Below are positions 28,857 to 37,850 of a DNA stretch of 64,000 nt, piece after piece (within the stretch, counting starts at the first letter, position 1; each line of letters starts with the position of its first letter). The DNA is from Clostridiales bacterium (lineage in GTDB: Bacteria; Bacillota; Clostridia; Peptostreptococcales; Anaerovoracaceae). The stretch spans positions 3,066,929 through 3,130,928 of the forward strand of contig CP042469.1 of NCBI GenBank assembly GCA_015243575.1. The letters run 5' to 3'. The notes beneath the pieces were generated by a model. The model was not told the DNA's origin. It searched no databases and worked only from the letters and a program-made list of their open reading frames with translations. A program made the position numbers and the translations under genes.

Positions 28857-29663
28857 TTATCTCAGTCCCTTAATCTCAATATCCACAGCTCTGATATGAA
28901 AAGCAGTCATGGTTTCCACCATCTTTACCACCGTTCTCTGCAGCTCCTTGGCCACATCAACAATACGAACACCAAACTTACAGATCAGATATATCGTTAT
29001 CTTCAGACCTTCTGCATTATTTTCAATGGAAACCTTCGTTACCGAATCCACACCTGCCATTTTCTTTCCGATATAGTACACCACATCACCGATCACCTTG
29101 TCAGAGATGGCATAATCCCCCAAGTAGCTGTAGGTTGGACGCACAACAGTTCGCTCTGAAATGGAGGCTTTACCGCCTCTCCACCCCCTGATAATGCGAA
29201 GGGGATCGAGAAAATATCCAGAGAACTCCCGCTTCAGCTGAAAGGTCGGTACCGGTATAATATGCTTGCCCAGTTCCTGTCTCTGCGTCCTTGCAGTGGC
29301 GCGCTCTTCATCGGTGGTTATCTGCTCGATCCGCACAATCTTCTCTGGTACGGGCAGCTCCAGCCGCTCTGCGATGCGGTAGATCATTTTCTCTGACGTC
29401 CCGAGAATCAGCAGGGATGCGGGTGCGGTTTCCTTTAATTTCTGTGCCACAGCTTTCCTATGCTCTTCATCTGTAAACAGGGCTGTCTTAATTGCTGCGA
29501 TTTTCGTGTTCTGTCGTTTCGCTGAAACACCTTCTAAAATGGCATTTCCGCAGATGAAAAGACCGTCATCTATGAAGCTCTCAATATTCATGGCCCTGCA
29601 AAGATTCATCGCTTGATAGCTTTTGCCAGTACCGCTCTTTCCCACCAAACCGTAAACGTTCAT
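28857..29663 (-). CDS. P-loop protein fused to an Asp23/Gls24-like domain
   Basis: 268 residues. The N-terminal half is a small P-loop NTPase domain (GLVGKSGTGKSYQAMNLC, residues 5-22). The C-terminal half (about 175-265) is Asp23/Gls24-like (YSYLGDYAISDKVIGDVVYY, then ENNAEGLKITIYLICKFGVR). Asp23-type domains are found in envelope-stress and Alx-like proteins of Gram-positives. The fusion is seen in Clostridia, but its role is unknown to me. It is transcribed alone between the glycosylase gene and the divergently oriented ferredoxin. AGAGGTA precedes the ATG. Confidence 0.8.
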   Translation of the reverse strand: MNVYGLVGKSGTGKSYQAMNLCRAMNIESFIDDGLFICGNAILEGVSAKRQNTKIAAIKTALFTDEEHRKAVAQKLKETAPASLLILGTSEKMIYRIAERLELPVPEKIVRIEQITTDEERATARTQRQELGKHIIPVPTFQLKREFSGYFLDPLRIIRGWRGGKASISERTVVRPTYSYLGDYAISDKVIGDVVYYIGKKMAGVDSVTKVSIENNAEGLKITIYLICKFGVRIVDVAKELQRTVVKMVETMTAFHIRAVDIEIKGLR

Positions 29664-29715
29664 GCTGTACCTCTAATATTTTTTTGCTTGTCTTCATCAA
29701 ATTATGAAAACCATA

Positions 29716-29954
<239 letters not shown>

Positions 29955-29978
29955 TTTAAGCCTTATTGAAGAGAATGA

Positions 29979-30010
29979 ATAACCGTTTCGCGAGAAACGG
30001 TTATTTTTAT
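29979..30010 (+). terminator. Terminator of the ferredoxin gene
   Basis: AACCGTTTC-GCGA-GAAACGGTT followed by ATTTTTATT. Probably also slows transcription arriving from rex on the other strand. Confidence 0.88.
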
Positions 30011-30059
30011 TCTTATATAATTTCTCTTTTTTCTTTCTCTAGATTTTAGATACGGTTTC

Positions 30060-30710
30060 TTAATCCTGATCTTTCATCTGTGAGTTGCGGTTGATATAAT
30101 AGGCCAAGGAATGAAGACTGTCACTCAAGTGCACGTTTTCAAGAGCAACCCCCTCCGGCAGTTGAAGATCGGTAGGAGCAAAGTTCCAAATTCCTCTGAC
30201 TCCACCGGCACAAAGCTTGTCAACAACCTCCTGCGCACTGTCCTTATTGGTGCAGACAATACCAATATCAACGGAATTGTCCTGCATGAATTCCTCCAAA
30301 CGCTCATAATCAAGAACTTCAATGTCATTGATCCTCAGGCCGATCAGCTTGGGATTCACATCAAACATTGCGGAAACCATAAAGCCTGATTTGTAATAAT
30401 GGGTGTAGTTCGCAATTGCCTGACCAAGGTTTCCGGTACCGACAATGACCATCTTGTAGTCCTTATCAAGTCCCAGAATCGAACTGATTTCATTATAAAG
30501 GCTTTGTATATTGTATCCGTACCCCTGCTGGCCAAAGCCTCCGAAGTTATTCAGGTCCTGTCTGATCTGCGATGCAGTATAGCCAATCAAGTTGCTTAAT
30601 TCATTAGATGATATTCTGTCCACATTTTTCTTCTGAAGATCTGATAGATATCTTCGGTATCTTGGCAGTCTTTTAATTACTGCACTGGAAATCTTTGCGT
30701 TATCTTTCAT
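30060..30710 (-). CDS. rex: Redox-sensing transcriptional repressor Rex
   Basis: 216-residue repressor that binds DNA when the NADH/NAD ratio is low and lets go on NADH binding; in Clostridia it controls fermentation genes. The N-terminal winged helix has VIKRLPRYRRYL and SASQ-type recognition (YTASQIRQDLNNFGGFGQQG). The Rossmann domain has VIVGTGNLGQAIANY. The C-terminal swapped helix ends IN. Position between acpP and groESL matches the ydiH/rex neighbourhood of Bacillus. Confidence 0.97.
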   Translation of the reverse strand: MKDNAKISSAVIKRLPRYRRYLSDLQKKNVDRISSNELSNLIGYTASQIRQDLNNFGGFGQQGYGYNIQSLYNEISSILGLDKDYKMVIVGTGNLGQAIANYTHYYKSGFMVSAMFDVNPKLIGLRINDIEVLDYERLEEFMQDNSVDIGIVCTNKDSAQEVVDKLCAGGVRGIWNFAPTDLQLPEGVALENVHLSDSLHSLAYYINRNSQMKDQD

Positions 30711-30993
30711 TGCTTTTTCCCACTTTACCTATAGATTTTTAAAATGATTATAATAATGAATTTACCGGCATTGATCACGGTAAATTCATGGCGCGATAGT
30801 TCTAATAGACACTAGGCGACGCTGCTATTTCATAAGACCTTTCAATATTTCTTACGACTACAGCGCTGCACGTCAATAGTTGCAACCATTATACCATTTA
30901 ATTTCTTTTGGTACAATACAAAAAGTTACATTGCTTACTCCATGATTACTCAGCGAGAGAATCCCCTGATTTAAATGTCTATTTACGCATAAC
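30711..30993. other. Intergenic region upstream of rex with a perfect 12-bp inverted repeat
   Basis: ATGAATTTACCG (30756-30767) and CGGTAAATTCAT (30778-30789) are perfectly complementary with a ten-base spacer. A TATAAT-like hexamer lies next to them on the minus strand, at a place suited to the rex promoter. The sequence does not match the usual Rex site (TTGTTAA-N4-TTAACAA). The remainder (30790-30993) shows no gene. Confidence 0.45.
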
Positions 30994-31014
30994 GAAAAAC
31001 CCGCGATTGCGGGC
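30994..31014 (-). terminator. Terminator of acpP
   Basis: CCCGC-GATT-GCGGG stem; minus strand continues with TTTTTCG. Confidence 0.85.
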
Positions 31015-31028
31015 TTCTCATTCATGTA

Positions 31029-31259
31029 TTAGTTTATCTTTTCTTCTACGTACTTTACGATATCTCCGACATTCTGGAACTTTTCTGCTTCTTCGTCAGG
31101 AACTTCGATTTCAAACTCGTCCTCAATCGCCATGATAATTTCAACTGCGTCGAGAGAATCGGCTTCCAAGTCTTTCATAAGGCTTGTTTCAAGAGTTACT
31201 GCTGATTCATCTACTCCTAACTGCTCTACGATAATTTCTCTTATTTTTTCAAATGTCAT
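31029..31259 (-). CDS. acpP: Acyl carrier protein
   Basis: 76-residue acidic four-helix protein that carries growing acyl chains on a 4'-phosphopantetheine attached to Ser in the DSLDAVEI motif (Ser about 35). [16 protein letters not shown] and [20 protein letters not shown] are typical. GGAGG precedes the ATG. No fatty acid synthesis genes flank it here. It has its own promoter and terminator. Confidence 0.97.
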   Translation of the reverse strand: MTFEKIREIIVEQLGVDESAVTLETSLMKDLEADSLDAVEIIMAIEDEFEIEVPDEEAEKFQNVGDIVKYVEEKIN

Positions 31260-31371
31260 GTTTTACCTCCATGTTTTAAGCAATATAACTGTTCTAGCTA
31301 GCGATTCAATCTAGCTATCGGCCGACAAGGCACAAACACGCTTGAAAACCGATATATCAATGCTCAAACCT

Positions 31372-31400
31372 ATTATAAGTTACTATATTGAATACTGCAA
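31372..31400 (-). promoter_or_regulatory. Promoter of acpP
   Basis: Minus strand TTGCAG, 17-base spacer, TATAAT, giving a leader of about 105 bases. Confidence 0.7.
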
Positions 31401-31424
31401 TAACTTTTTCTATTTTTTTTCATT

Positions 31425-33449
31425 CTACTCCTGCATTGAAATCCATGCCTCATAAGTCTCTGCCAAAAATTCCCGCAAACCGTTCAATTCACTTTGATAA
31501 GAGGCAATTTTTTCGTGATCAGAATAGATTTCTTCACTGCACATTTCATGCTGAATCCACTCGATTTTTCCTTCTGTCTCCGCGATGGTTTCTTCCAGAC
31601 GCTTCTGTTCCTTTTCCAGCCTCCTGAGCCGGGTCTGTTCTTCTTTGTCTCTCCGGCGAGTCTCCATAGAGGACAGGCCGTTCCCGTCCTCCCCGCTGAC
31701 TAAGCCTTGCGATACAGCAGAACTCTGTCCGCCGCTGCTGCCGCTTCTTGCCGGAGCTCCGCTTCGCAGCTCCACGCCGGTCTTCTGGCTAAGCTCGCCA
31801 AGATAGCTTTTCCCTGAGCTGATCGACTGTTTCTTTTCCATATAATAGTCATATCCGCCCAAGAAGTTTAAAGCGCCATCACTGCTTAATTCAAGGATAC
31901 GGGTAGGCACCTTATTCAGAAAATATCGGTCATGGGACACCACGATAATGGTGCCGGGAAAATCAGAAAGGGAATCCTCAAACACCTCTTTTGATGCAAT
32001 ATCCAGATGGTTGGTCGGCTCATCCATTACAAGAACATTAGATCCTGACAGCATCAATTTCAGCAGCGCAAGGCGTGCCTTCTCGCCGCCGCTCAAAGAG
32101 GACACCTGCTGAAATACCGAATCGTTCTTAAATAGAAAGCGCCCCAGCAAACTGCGTACCTCCGTATCGCTGTAAAGGCGATACGCGGAATGCACCTCCT
32201 CTAATACTGTATTTCCTGATCCCAGAAGGTTCTGCTCCTGATCGTAATATCCAAAGGATACATTATGGCCAAGCTTAATATGACCCTGATCCGGATCTGT
32301 CTCTCCCATTATGATTTTTAAAAGTGTTGTCTTCCCAATACCGTTTGGCCCTACAAGGCATACTCGTTCCCCTCTCTTTATGTCTAGTTCAACATTCTGA
32401 AAGAGCTGGCGCTTCTCAACGCCCCGTCCGAAGCTCTTTGAAAGCTCTTTTACGGCTACTACATCGTTGCCGCTCTGATATGCCTGTTTAAACCGTATTT
32501 TCATTTTGCCGGGCTGCGTTGAAGGCCGCTCAACCCGTTCTATCTGGTCCAGCCTCTTTTCTCTGGACTGGGCACGCTTGGCCAGCTTTTCGGTTCCATG
32601 CTGCTTAAAGCGACGGATGATTTCTTCCTGTCTTTGGATTTCCTTTTGCTGATGCTCATATTTCCGGAGCTCATCTGCTTCCTTCATCCGCTTTTTCTCG
32701 GCATAAGCAGTATAATTTCCTTCATATGTAACGAGTTTATGGTTCTCAACTTCGAAAATTCGATTCACCGTCTGATCAAGAAAGTATCTGTCATGGGAGA
32801 TCACCACAATGGTTCCGGCATAGGATCTCAGATACTGCTCAAGCCATTTCAGTGTACCGATGTCCAAATGGTTGGTGGGCTCATCTAGCAGCAGCAAATC
32901 CGGTTTTTTTAACAGAAGTGATGCCAGAGCGAGCCTGGTACGTTCTCCTCCGCTCAATGTGGAGATCTTCTTTTGGAAAAACTCCTCAGGAAAAGCCATA
33001 CTGTTCAAAATGCCATTGATTTCGCTTTTGTAGCCATACCCATTTCTGCGTTTGAATTCTTCTGTCAAATCATCATACTGGTGCAGGAGCTTTGACACCT
33101 CTCTGCCCTGAGATGATTCTTCCGAGATCCGGTGGGATAGTAGCTCTAGTTCGTGCTCCATTGCAATAACTTCTTCGAAAATGCCGAGCATTTCCCCATA
33201 AACTGTCTTTTCAGATTCAAAGTTATCACTCTGTCGTAAATAACCGATTTTGGTATTGGCAGACACAAAAAAATCCCCTGAATCCAAAGCAAGGCGACCG
33301 GAAAGGATGTTCAGCAGGGTAGTTTTTCCCGCTCCGTTGAGCCCTACAATACCAATTCTGTCACCTTCGTTGATATGAAAGGAAACATTGGTCAAAATAG
33401 GTGCGATGCCGTATGTTTTTGTAATATTGTTTGCCGATAATATGATCAT
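31425..33449 (-). CDS. ABC-F family ATPase (YdiF-like translation factor)
   Basis: 674-residue soluble protein with two ABC ATPase domains and no membrane segments, the mark of ABC-F proteins that bind the ribosomal E site. Domain 1 has GLNGAGKTTLLNIL and LSGGERTRLALASLL; domain 2 has GPNGIGKTTLLKII and LSGGEKARLALLKLM; both have LLLDEPTNHLD-type Walker B. A charged linker (about 240-310) joins them, and a C-terminal coiled coil (about 590-670) follows a Ser/Gly-rich stretch. Gene order tsaD-ABC-F-rex matches ydiF of Bacillus subtilis, so a housekeeping role is likelier than antibiotic resistance. Confidence 0.93.
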   Translation of the reverse strand: MIILSANNITKTYGIAPILTNVSFHINEGDRIGIVGLNGAGKTTLLNILSGRLALDSGDFFVSANTKIGYLRQSDNFESEKTVYGEMLGIFEEVIAMEHELELLSHRISEESSQGREVSKLLHQYDDLTEEFKRRNGYGYKSEINGILNSMAFPEEFFQKKISTLSGGERTRLALASLLLKKPDLLLLDEPTNHLDIGTLKWLEQYLRSYAGTIVVISHDRYFLDQTVNRIFEVENHKLVTYEGNYTAYAEKKRMKEADELRKYEHQQKEIQRQEEIIRRFKQHGTEKLAKRAQSREKRLDQIERVERPSTQPGKMKIRFKQAYQSGNDVVAVKELSKSFGRGVEKRQLFQNVELDIKRGERVCLVGPNGIGKTTLLKIIMGETDPDQGHIKLGHNVSFGYYDQEQNLLGSGNTVLEEVHSAYRLYSDTEVRSLLGRFLFKNDSVFQQVSSLSGGEKARLALLKLMLSGSNVLVMDEPTNHLDIASKEVFEDSLSDFPGTIIVVSHDRYFLNKVPTRILELSSDGALNFLGGYDYYMEKKQSISSGKSYLGELSQKTGVELRSGAPARSGSSGGQSSAVSQGLVSGEDGNGLSSMETRRRDKEEQTRLRRLEKEQKRLEETIAETEGKIEWIQHEMCSEEIYSDHEKIASYQSELNGLREFLAETYEAWISMQE

Positions 33450-33464
33450 GATATATCCTTATTG

Positions 33465-34481
33465 TTACAGTGCCAGATTGGGGTAGGCATCGAGGTAAAA
33501 GTCATCCTCGATACCGGCCTGATATTTATAGTATGCAGCGCAAGCGATCATCGCTGCATTGTCGGTACACAGAATGGGCGAGGGATGATATAGTCCAAGG
33601 CCTTTTTTATCGCAAGCCTCTTTCAGCATGCCGCGCAGCAGACTGTTTGCTGCAACACCTCCGGCCATGACGATCCTGTCCTTTTTCAGATTCACTGCAG
33701 CCATGATCGTCTTATTCACAATGACCTCCATGACAGCCAGCTGAAAACTGGCAGCGATGTCCTCCACACTGACAAGCTCTCCCTTCAGCTTTTGGGTGTT
33801 CAGGTAATTCAAAACCCCCGTCTTAATCCCGCTGAAGCTGAAATCAAGGCTGTCCTTCTCAAGATAGACGCGTTTGAATTCGACAGCATGAGGATTTCCC
33901 TTTTTTGCAGCCTCATCGATGAGAGGTCCTCCGGGATAACCAAGGCCGAGAACTCTCGCAACCTTGTCGAAGGCTTCTCCTGCAGCATCGTCCCTGGTAC
34001 GGCCGAGTACGCGGTACTGGTTGTACCCTTCAACATCAACAATGTTGGTATGCCCACCGGAAACTACAAGGGCCAAGAAAGGTGGTTTCAGATCTTTATG
34101 CTCCAAATAATTGGCGCTGATGTGTCCCTGAATATGGTGAACCCCCACAAGAGGCTTCTTTCGTGCATACGCCATCGCTTTCGCGGTGGCAAGTCCGATG
34201 AGCAGTGCACCCACAAGGCCGGGGCCATGGGTAACGCCGATGAGATCCACCTCATCAAGCGTAACATCCGCTTCCTTTAAGGCACTGTCAATGACTGTAT
34301 TAATGTTGTCCAAATGGTGGCGCGAGGCAATTTCAGGTACGACGCCGCCAAATACCTGATGTACTTTGATCTGGGATGCAATGACATTGGAGAGGGCATT
34401 TCTGCCCTCTGCCACTACTGATGCCGAGGTCTCATCACAGCTCGACTCAATTCCCAATGTTATGAACTGATTGTCCTTCAT
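33465..34481 (-). CDS. tsaD: tRNA N6-threonylcarbamoyladenosine transferase TsaD
   Basis: Transfers the threonylcarbamoyl group to A37 of ANN-decoding tRNAs with TsaB and TsaE, both encoded just upstream. The ASKHA-fold protein shows [14 protein letters not shown] at the N-terminus, the metal-binding ASRHHLDNI and [14 protein letters not shown], and [13 protein letters not shown] at the C-terminus. The 338 residues are normal. It is followed within 16 bases by the ABC-F gene. Confidence 0.97.
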   Translation of the reverse strand: MKDNQFITLGIESSCDETSASVVAEGRNALSNVIASQIKVHQVFGGVVPEIASRHHLDNINTVIDSALKEADVTLDEVDLIGVTHGPGLVGALLIGLATAKAMAYARKKPLVGVHHIQGHISANYLEHKDLKPPFLALVVSGGHTNIVDVEGYNQYRVLGRTRDDAAGEAFDKVARVLGLGYPGGPLIDEAAKKGNPHAVEFKRVYLEKDSLDFSFSGIKTGVLNYLNTQKLKGELVSVEDIAASFQLAVMEVIVNKTIMAAVNLKKDRIVMAGGVAANSLLRGMLKEACDKKGLGLYHPSPILCTDNAAMIACAAYYKYQAGIEDDFYLDAYPNLAL

Positions 34482-34493
34482 TTCTTACTCTTT

Positions 34494-34703
34494 CTATTCC
34501 ATATTGGTAAACCTGCTTTGTAAGCCTGCAAGACACTTGTCATCCGCAGTCAGATGACTGCAGTTCTCGCAGGATTGATAGTCTATCATATTAAAGGAGG
34601 TAACGTCGTTTCTCCTGGAAAAACGGTTGCAGTGTGTAGCAGCCGTCAGCATTTCATCATTAACGTCATGATAATTTTCATAGTAATTATTTCTGACTTT
34701 CAT
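34494..34703 (-). CDS. Small Cys-containing hypothetical protein
   Basis: 69 residues with AAAGGAG before the ATG. Four Cys (about 25, 45, 48, 57) include a CENC pair that could bind zinc. The N-terminus is rich in Asn/Tyr (NNYYENYHD). No family recognised. It lies between rimI and tsaD, 13 bases before tsaD, on the same strand, so it is probably part of that operon. Confidence 0.7.
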   Translation of the reverse strand: MKVRNNYYENYHDVNDEMLTAATHCNRFSRRNDVTSFNMIDYQSCENCSHLTADDKCLAGLQSRFTNME

Positions 34704-34794
34704 CGTATTTCTCCTTTCAAGATCCCCTAAGGTTTGTTATTAGTATCTCTATCAAGGAAAAATTTATGAGGGAATTTATCGTTTTGGCGGAATG

Positions 34795-35241
34795 TTATTC
34801 TACCATTCGCCACATTATTATAGCATCTTCTCCATTATCCTCATAATAATTTTTTCGTGTTCCTGCAGGCTCAAATCCAAACTTTCTGTATAATGAAATT
34901 GCCGGTTCGTTGGATGCACGAACTTCAAGGGTGTGGCTTTTAATACCGTTCGCGATGGTATGTTCCAGCAAGACAGAAACCAGTGCTTCTCCGATATGCC
35001 GCCTTCGCCAGTCCGGATGAACCGCTACATTGGTAATATGGCCTTCATCCACGATGCACCAGAGCCCCGCATAACCAGCGAGGATTCCATCAACTTCCGC
35101 AACGATATAAAAGGCCAAATGATTTTCCCGGATCTCCTTTTCAAAGGATGTTTCACTCCAAGGTGCAGAAAAGCAGAGGACGTCCATCAGTGCCATAGGC
35201 TTTATATCTTTTTCTTCTGCTTGCCTTATGATTAGATTCAT
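34795..35241 (-). CDS. rimI: Ribosomal protein alanine N-acetyltransferase
   Basis: 148-residue GNAT enzyme that acetylates the N-terminus of ribosomal protein S18. The acetyl-CoA loop is HPDWRRRHIGEALVSVLL, and the C-terminal segment EVRASNEPAISLYRKFGFEPAGTRKNYY is characteristic of RimI. It follows tsaB by two bases, the common tsaE-tsaB-rimI-tsaD order. Confidence 0.93.
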   Translation of the reverse strand: MNLIIRQAEEKDIKPMALMDVLCFSAPWSETSFEKEIRENHLAFYIVAEVDGILAGYAGLWCIVDEGHITNVAVHPDWRRRHIGEALVSVLLEHTIANGIKSHTLEVRASNEPAISLYRKFGFEPAGTRKNYYEDNGEDAIIMWRMVE

Positions 35242-35243
35242 TC

Positions 35244-36038
35244 CTATTTTCCTTCCAGCTTTCTCTCCGCTTCAGCCTTTCTCATATAGACTGGTTTTAG
35301 GTCATAAAGGCTTTTTTGATTTCCGCTCCTGCAGAGTTCCAGAGCCAGCCTTGCAATGGAGGAAGCATTTTGGAGTCTGAGGTCATCTGATGCAAATTGA
35401 ACTCGTATATTGTTATTTGACGATGCCCGCTGCCATGCCTCGATCTGTTCTCTATATGGTATGATTCCATCCCCGAAAAAGGTGACTTCTCCAGATCTGT
35501 CTTCTGCGGATTCAGAAACACCTTGGGCCGAAATAGTTTGAGCGGGAAGTGTTTGACCCTCACGGTCTGATTGAAAAGTTTGCGCAAGCAGCTCAAGAAG
35601 ATCATTCAGATCATATGCATCGCCCGCCACAACTTCGCTGATTTTGGAGTCTGACCACCGATACGCTCCTCCATAGACTTGGTTTCTTCTGGCGTCAAAA
35701 ATCGGACAAACCACACCTTTATATTCCGGTACGTGATAAAGGAAGGATTTCAGTGTGGGAACACCGATAGTTTTAAGCCCCAGTGCCTGAGCCAGCGCCC
35801 TTGCGGAAGATACACCGATACGAATTCCTGTGAAGGACCCCGGCCCTTCCGAAACCGCAATATAATTCAGATCGTTTATTTCTAATCCGCGCTTCGACAA
35901 AATTTGATCTACCATAGGCATCAAATGTTGCAGATGGTTCATTTTTTGATCCGAAGATTCCATGGATACCTGTCCAGCTTCGTCAATCAAGGCTACGGAG
36001 GCCAGTGCGCCAGTGGTTTCTATTGCAAGTATATTCAT
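35244..36038 (-). CDS. tsaB: tRNA threonylcarbamoyladenosine biosynthesis protein TsaB
   Basis: 264-residue ASKHA-fold partner of TsaD. Family segments: ILAIETTGALASVAL at the N-terminus, SEGPGSFTGIRIGVSSARAL and VPTLKSFLYH. An insertion of about 45 residues (LLAQTFQSDREG...) makes it somewhat longer than average. It sits between tsaE and rimI. Confidence 0.95.
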   Translation of the reverse strand: MNILAIETTGALASVALIDEAGQVSMESSDQKMNHLQHLMPMVDQILSKRGLEINDLNYIAVSEGPGSFTGIRIGVSSARALAQALGLKTIGVPTLKSFLYHVPEYKGVVCPIFDARRNQVYGGAYRWSDSKISEVVAGDAYDLNDLLELLAQTFQSDREGQTLPAQTISAQGVSESAEDRSGEVTFFGDGIIPYREQIEAWQRASSNNNIRVQFASDDLRLQNASSIARLALELCRSGNQKSLYDLKPVYMRKAEAERKLEGK

Positions 36039-36082
36039 CTCTTGTTACCCTTCTTTGATAAAGTACAACACCTTTGAATGAA

Positions 36083-36508
36083 TCAACGTTTCTTTTCAAT
36101 GGAATAGATCCGTTCTTCCTCATGGCTTCCATATTCGATCCGAATGACAATACTGTCTTTGGGAATGAGATCCATGATCAAATCAGCCCACTCAACGATA
36201 CATACTCCCTCTCCAAAAAAATACTCCTCATAACCCAGTTCATACATTTCTTCTATATCACAGATCCGATACACATCAAAATGATAGAGCGGTAAACGGC
36301 CTTTGTGGTATTCCTGAACAATGGTAAAGGTGGGACTTGTAATCATCTCTTGAATGCCAAGCCCTTTGGCAATGGATTTTGTCAAGGTAGTTTTTCCCGT
36401 TCCAAGGTCTCCAATCAGCGCTATGACAGCCCCCGGCTTTAGCTTTTCAGCCAGCGCCCTTCCATATTCTTGAGTATCATCTTCATTTTTTATGATTATT
36501 TTTTCCAT
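36083..36508 (-). CDS. tsaE: tRNA threonylcarbamoyladenosine biosynthesis ATPase TsaE
   Basis: 141-residue P-loop protein of the t6A complex. Walker A is GDLGTGKTTLTKSIAKGLG, followed by SPTFTIVQEY and HFDVYRI and a CIVEWADLI segment, all family-specific. First gene of the tsaE-tsaB-rimI-tsaD cluster. Confidence 0.95.
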   Translation of the reverse strand: MEKIIIKNEDDTQEYGRALAEKLKPGAVIALIGDLGTGKTTLTKSIAKGLGIQEMITSPTFTIVQEYHKGRLPLYHFDVYRICDIEEMYELGYEEYFFGEGVCIVEWADLIMDLIPKDSIVIRIEYGSHEEERIYSIEKKR

Positions 36509-36562
36509 CTATTTAATAATCCTTTGATATTTAATTTGATCCATTCCATTCTTATCTTACCA

Positions 36563-36598
36563 CAAAAAGGACATATTAAAAATACTTTAATATGCCCC
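36563..36598 (-). terminator. Terminator of the riboflavin transporter gene
   Basis: GGACATATTAAA and TTTAATATGCCC form a stem (36569-36596, one mismatch); the minus strand continues with TTTTTG. Confidence 0.75.
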
Positions 36599-36663
36599 CG
36601 TTTTGGTGTGAATCAGTTCTTCTTCAAATGTCCACGCAGTGACGCATCAACGCTGCTCCTGCA

Positions 36664-37242
36664 TTAACGGTGCAGGAATTTTGATATCCTTTTATAAAGA
36701 AGGAAAGTGATCACCGAATTAATTCCCGCTTTGATGAAATTAAATGCCAGAATAAAGGGCATTAATGGCTTCACAGCATCGACAGGAATACCCATAAAGA
36801 TCGGTGTCACAACTAGGTTTGCACCGAACATTACAACAACCATTGTCAGCGTTCCAAAGAACAGACCTGTCACCGCTGATTTTCTGGATTTTCCTCTTTT
36901 ATAAATACTTCCTGCAACCAGGACAAAGGAACCGGTCGCCAGGATATGCATGATAATTCCGTAGACACCACTTTGTGCGCTGACAGTAAAGCCTTGTATG
37001 ACGGAAGCAACTACCGTGAGACCAAAACCAGCCAAAGGACCGAAGGCAAAGGCTCCCATAAAGATCGCAATATCAGCCGGATCATATTCAAGGAATGCCA
37101 CTGGCGGGAATATGGGAAAATGTACAAAATATACAAGTACGATAGAGATTGCTGCGAGCATCCCAAGTTTTGCAAGCTTTACAACCTGCTGCTGAGAGCC
37201 GTGCCCTTCAGCGGAATAGTTGAGTTCAGTGTTTTTCTTCAT
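36664..37242 (-). CDS. ribU: ECF transporter S component, riboflavin-specific (RibU)
   Basis: 192-residue membrane protein with about six helices, the substrate-binding subunit of an energy-coupling-factor transporter. Typical features are FFPVAFLEYDPADIAIFMGAFAFGP-like segments (here PPVAFLEYDPADI), GVYGIIMHILATGSF and the C-terminal FNFIKAGINSVITF. It needs the shared EcfA/EcfA'/EcfT module, which is encoded elsewhere. The FMN riboswitch in its leader identifies riboflavin as the cargo. AAAAGGAGG precedes the ATG. Confidence 0.94.
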   Translation of the reverse strand: MKKNTELNYSAEGHGSQQQVVKLAKLGMLAAISIVLVYFVHFPIFPPVAFLEYDPADIAIFMGAFAFGPLAGFGLTVVASVIQGFTVSAQSGVYGIIMHILATGSFVLVAGSIYKRGKSRKSAVTGLFFGTLTMVVVMFGANLVVTPIFMGIPVDAVKPLMPFILAFNFIKAGINSVITFLLYKRISKFLHR

Positions 37243-37259
37243 TTCAAATTCCTCCTTTT

Positions 37260-37282
37260 ATATATGGGAGTTTCCCATATAT
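37260..37282 (-). promoter_or_regulatory. Perfect hairpin immediately before the ribU ribosome binding site
   Basis: ATATATGGGA-GTT-TCCCATATAT, ten-base arms. On the mRNA it ends two bases before AAAAGGAGG. It could tune translation or be an mRNA-protecting stem. Confidence 0.5.
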
Positions 37283-37318
37283 CCTCTTAAAGCGATTCGG
37301 AATCTGTCAGGTAACATA

Positions 37319-37347
37319 AAAAGCCTTGAAATTACTTTCAAGGCTTA
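37319..37347 (-). terminator. Expression-platform terminator of the FMN riboswitch
   Basis: AAGCCTTGAAA and TTTCAAGGCTT are perfectly complementary (37321-37346); the minus strand continues with TTTTATG. It lies 36 bases after the aptamer, before the gene. Confidence 0.85.
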
Positions 37348-37382
37348 AGGCACATCATAGGAAACAATTCCAATCAGTGTTT

Positions 37383-37499
37383 CTTTCATCCGGACTATAC
37401 CGTCGGTATCGGAATCTAACCGATTCTGCCTGTTGGCTCGCGGACTTGTAGCATATCGCTCTTTACCGCCGGTGAGGAATTACGCCTCGCCCTGAAACA
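37383..37499 (-). ncRNA. FMN riboswitch (RFN element)
   Basis: The minus strand shows the conserved blocks in order: AGGGCGAGGCGTAATTCCTC, ACCGGCGGTAA, AGTCCGCGAGC, GATTCCGATACCGACGGTAT and AGTCCGGATGAAAG. These define the six-helix FMN aptamer. With the downstream terminator it forms a classic transcriptional OFF switch for ribU: FMN binding favours termination. Confidence 0.96.
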
Positions 37500-37580
37500 G
37501 ATCTTACTGTACTATTATATTCCCACTTTATTTTGTTGTCAAACAGAAAAACAATCCAGCTTTTTAACGATTTTTTTCAA

Positions 37581-37850
37581 TCAGGGCATCCCCCTGCTCT
37601 TCTCATGTTCCGCAGCCTTATCCTTTCCCATGAGATGGCGGATATCCCGTGTCACAATCATATGGATATCAGCACCAAGAAGAAATAATGCGGCACCCAT
37701 TGCGATAATCGTAATGATATTGACTTCAAGGGAAACGTTACGCATCAGATACAAGACTGCAAATACAAGCACGGCTACTAGTCCCAAAAAGTCTACAAAA
37801 ATACGAAGCCCGCAAAAAACATATGCCACTCTTCTCTGCATGGTTTTCAT
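37581..37850 (-). CDS. Small two-TM membrane protein, tandem paralogue B
   Basis: 89 residues, two hydrophobic helices (about 15-37 and 43-62), basic N-terminus and a charged C-terminal tail. The post-helix motif LGADIHMIVTRDIRHL parallels FDLHFVIKDIRFIK in the gene just upstream, so the two arose by duplication. The ATG overlaps the previous stop (ATGA). Family unknown to me; a small sensor/regulator-type or complex-forming membrane peptide is possible. Confidence 0.7.
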   Translation of the reverse strand: MKTMQRRVAYVFCGLRIFVDFLGLVAVLVFAVLYLMRNVSLEVNIITIIAMGAALFLLGADIHMIVTRDIRHLMGKDKAAEHEKSRGMP

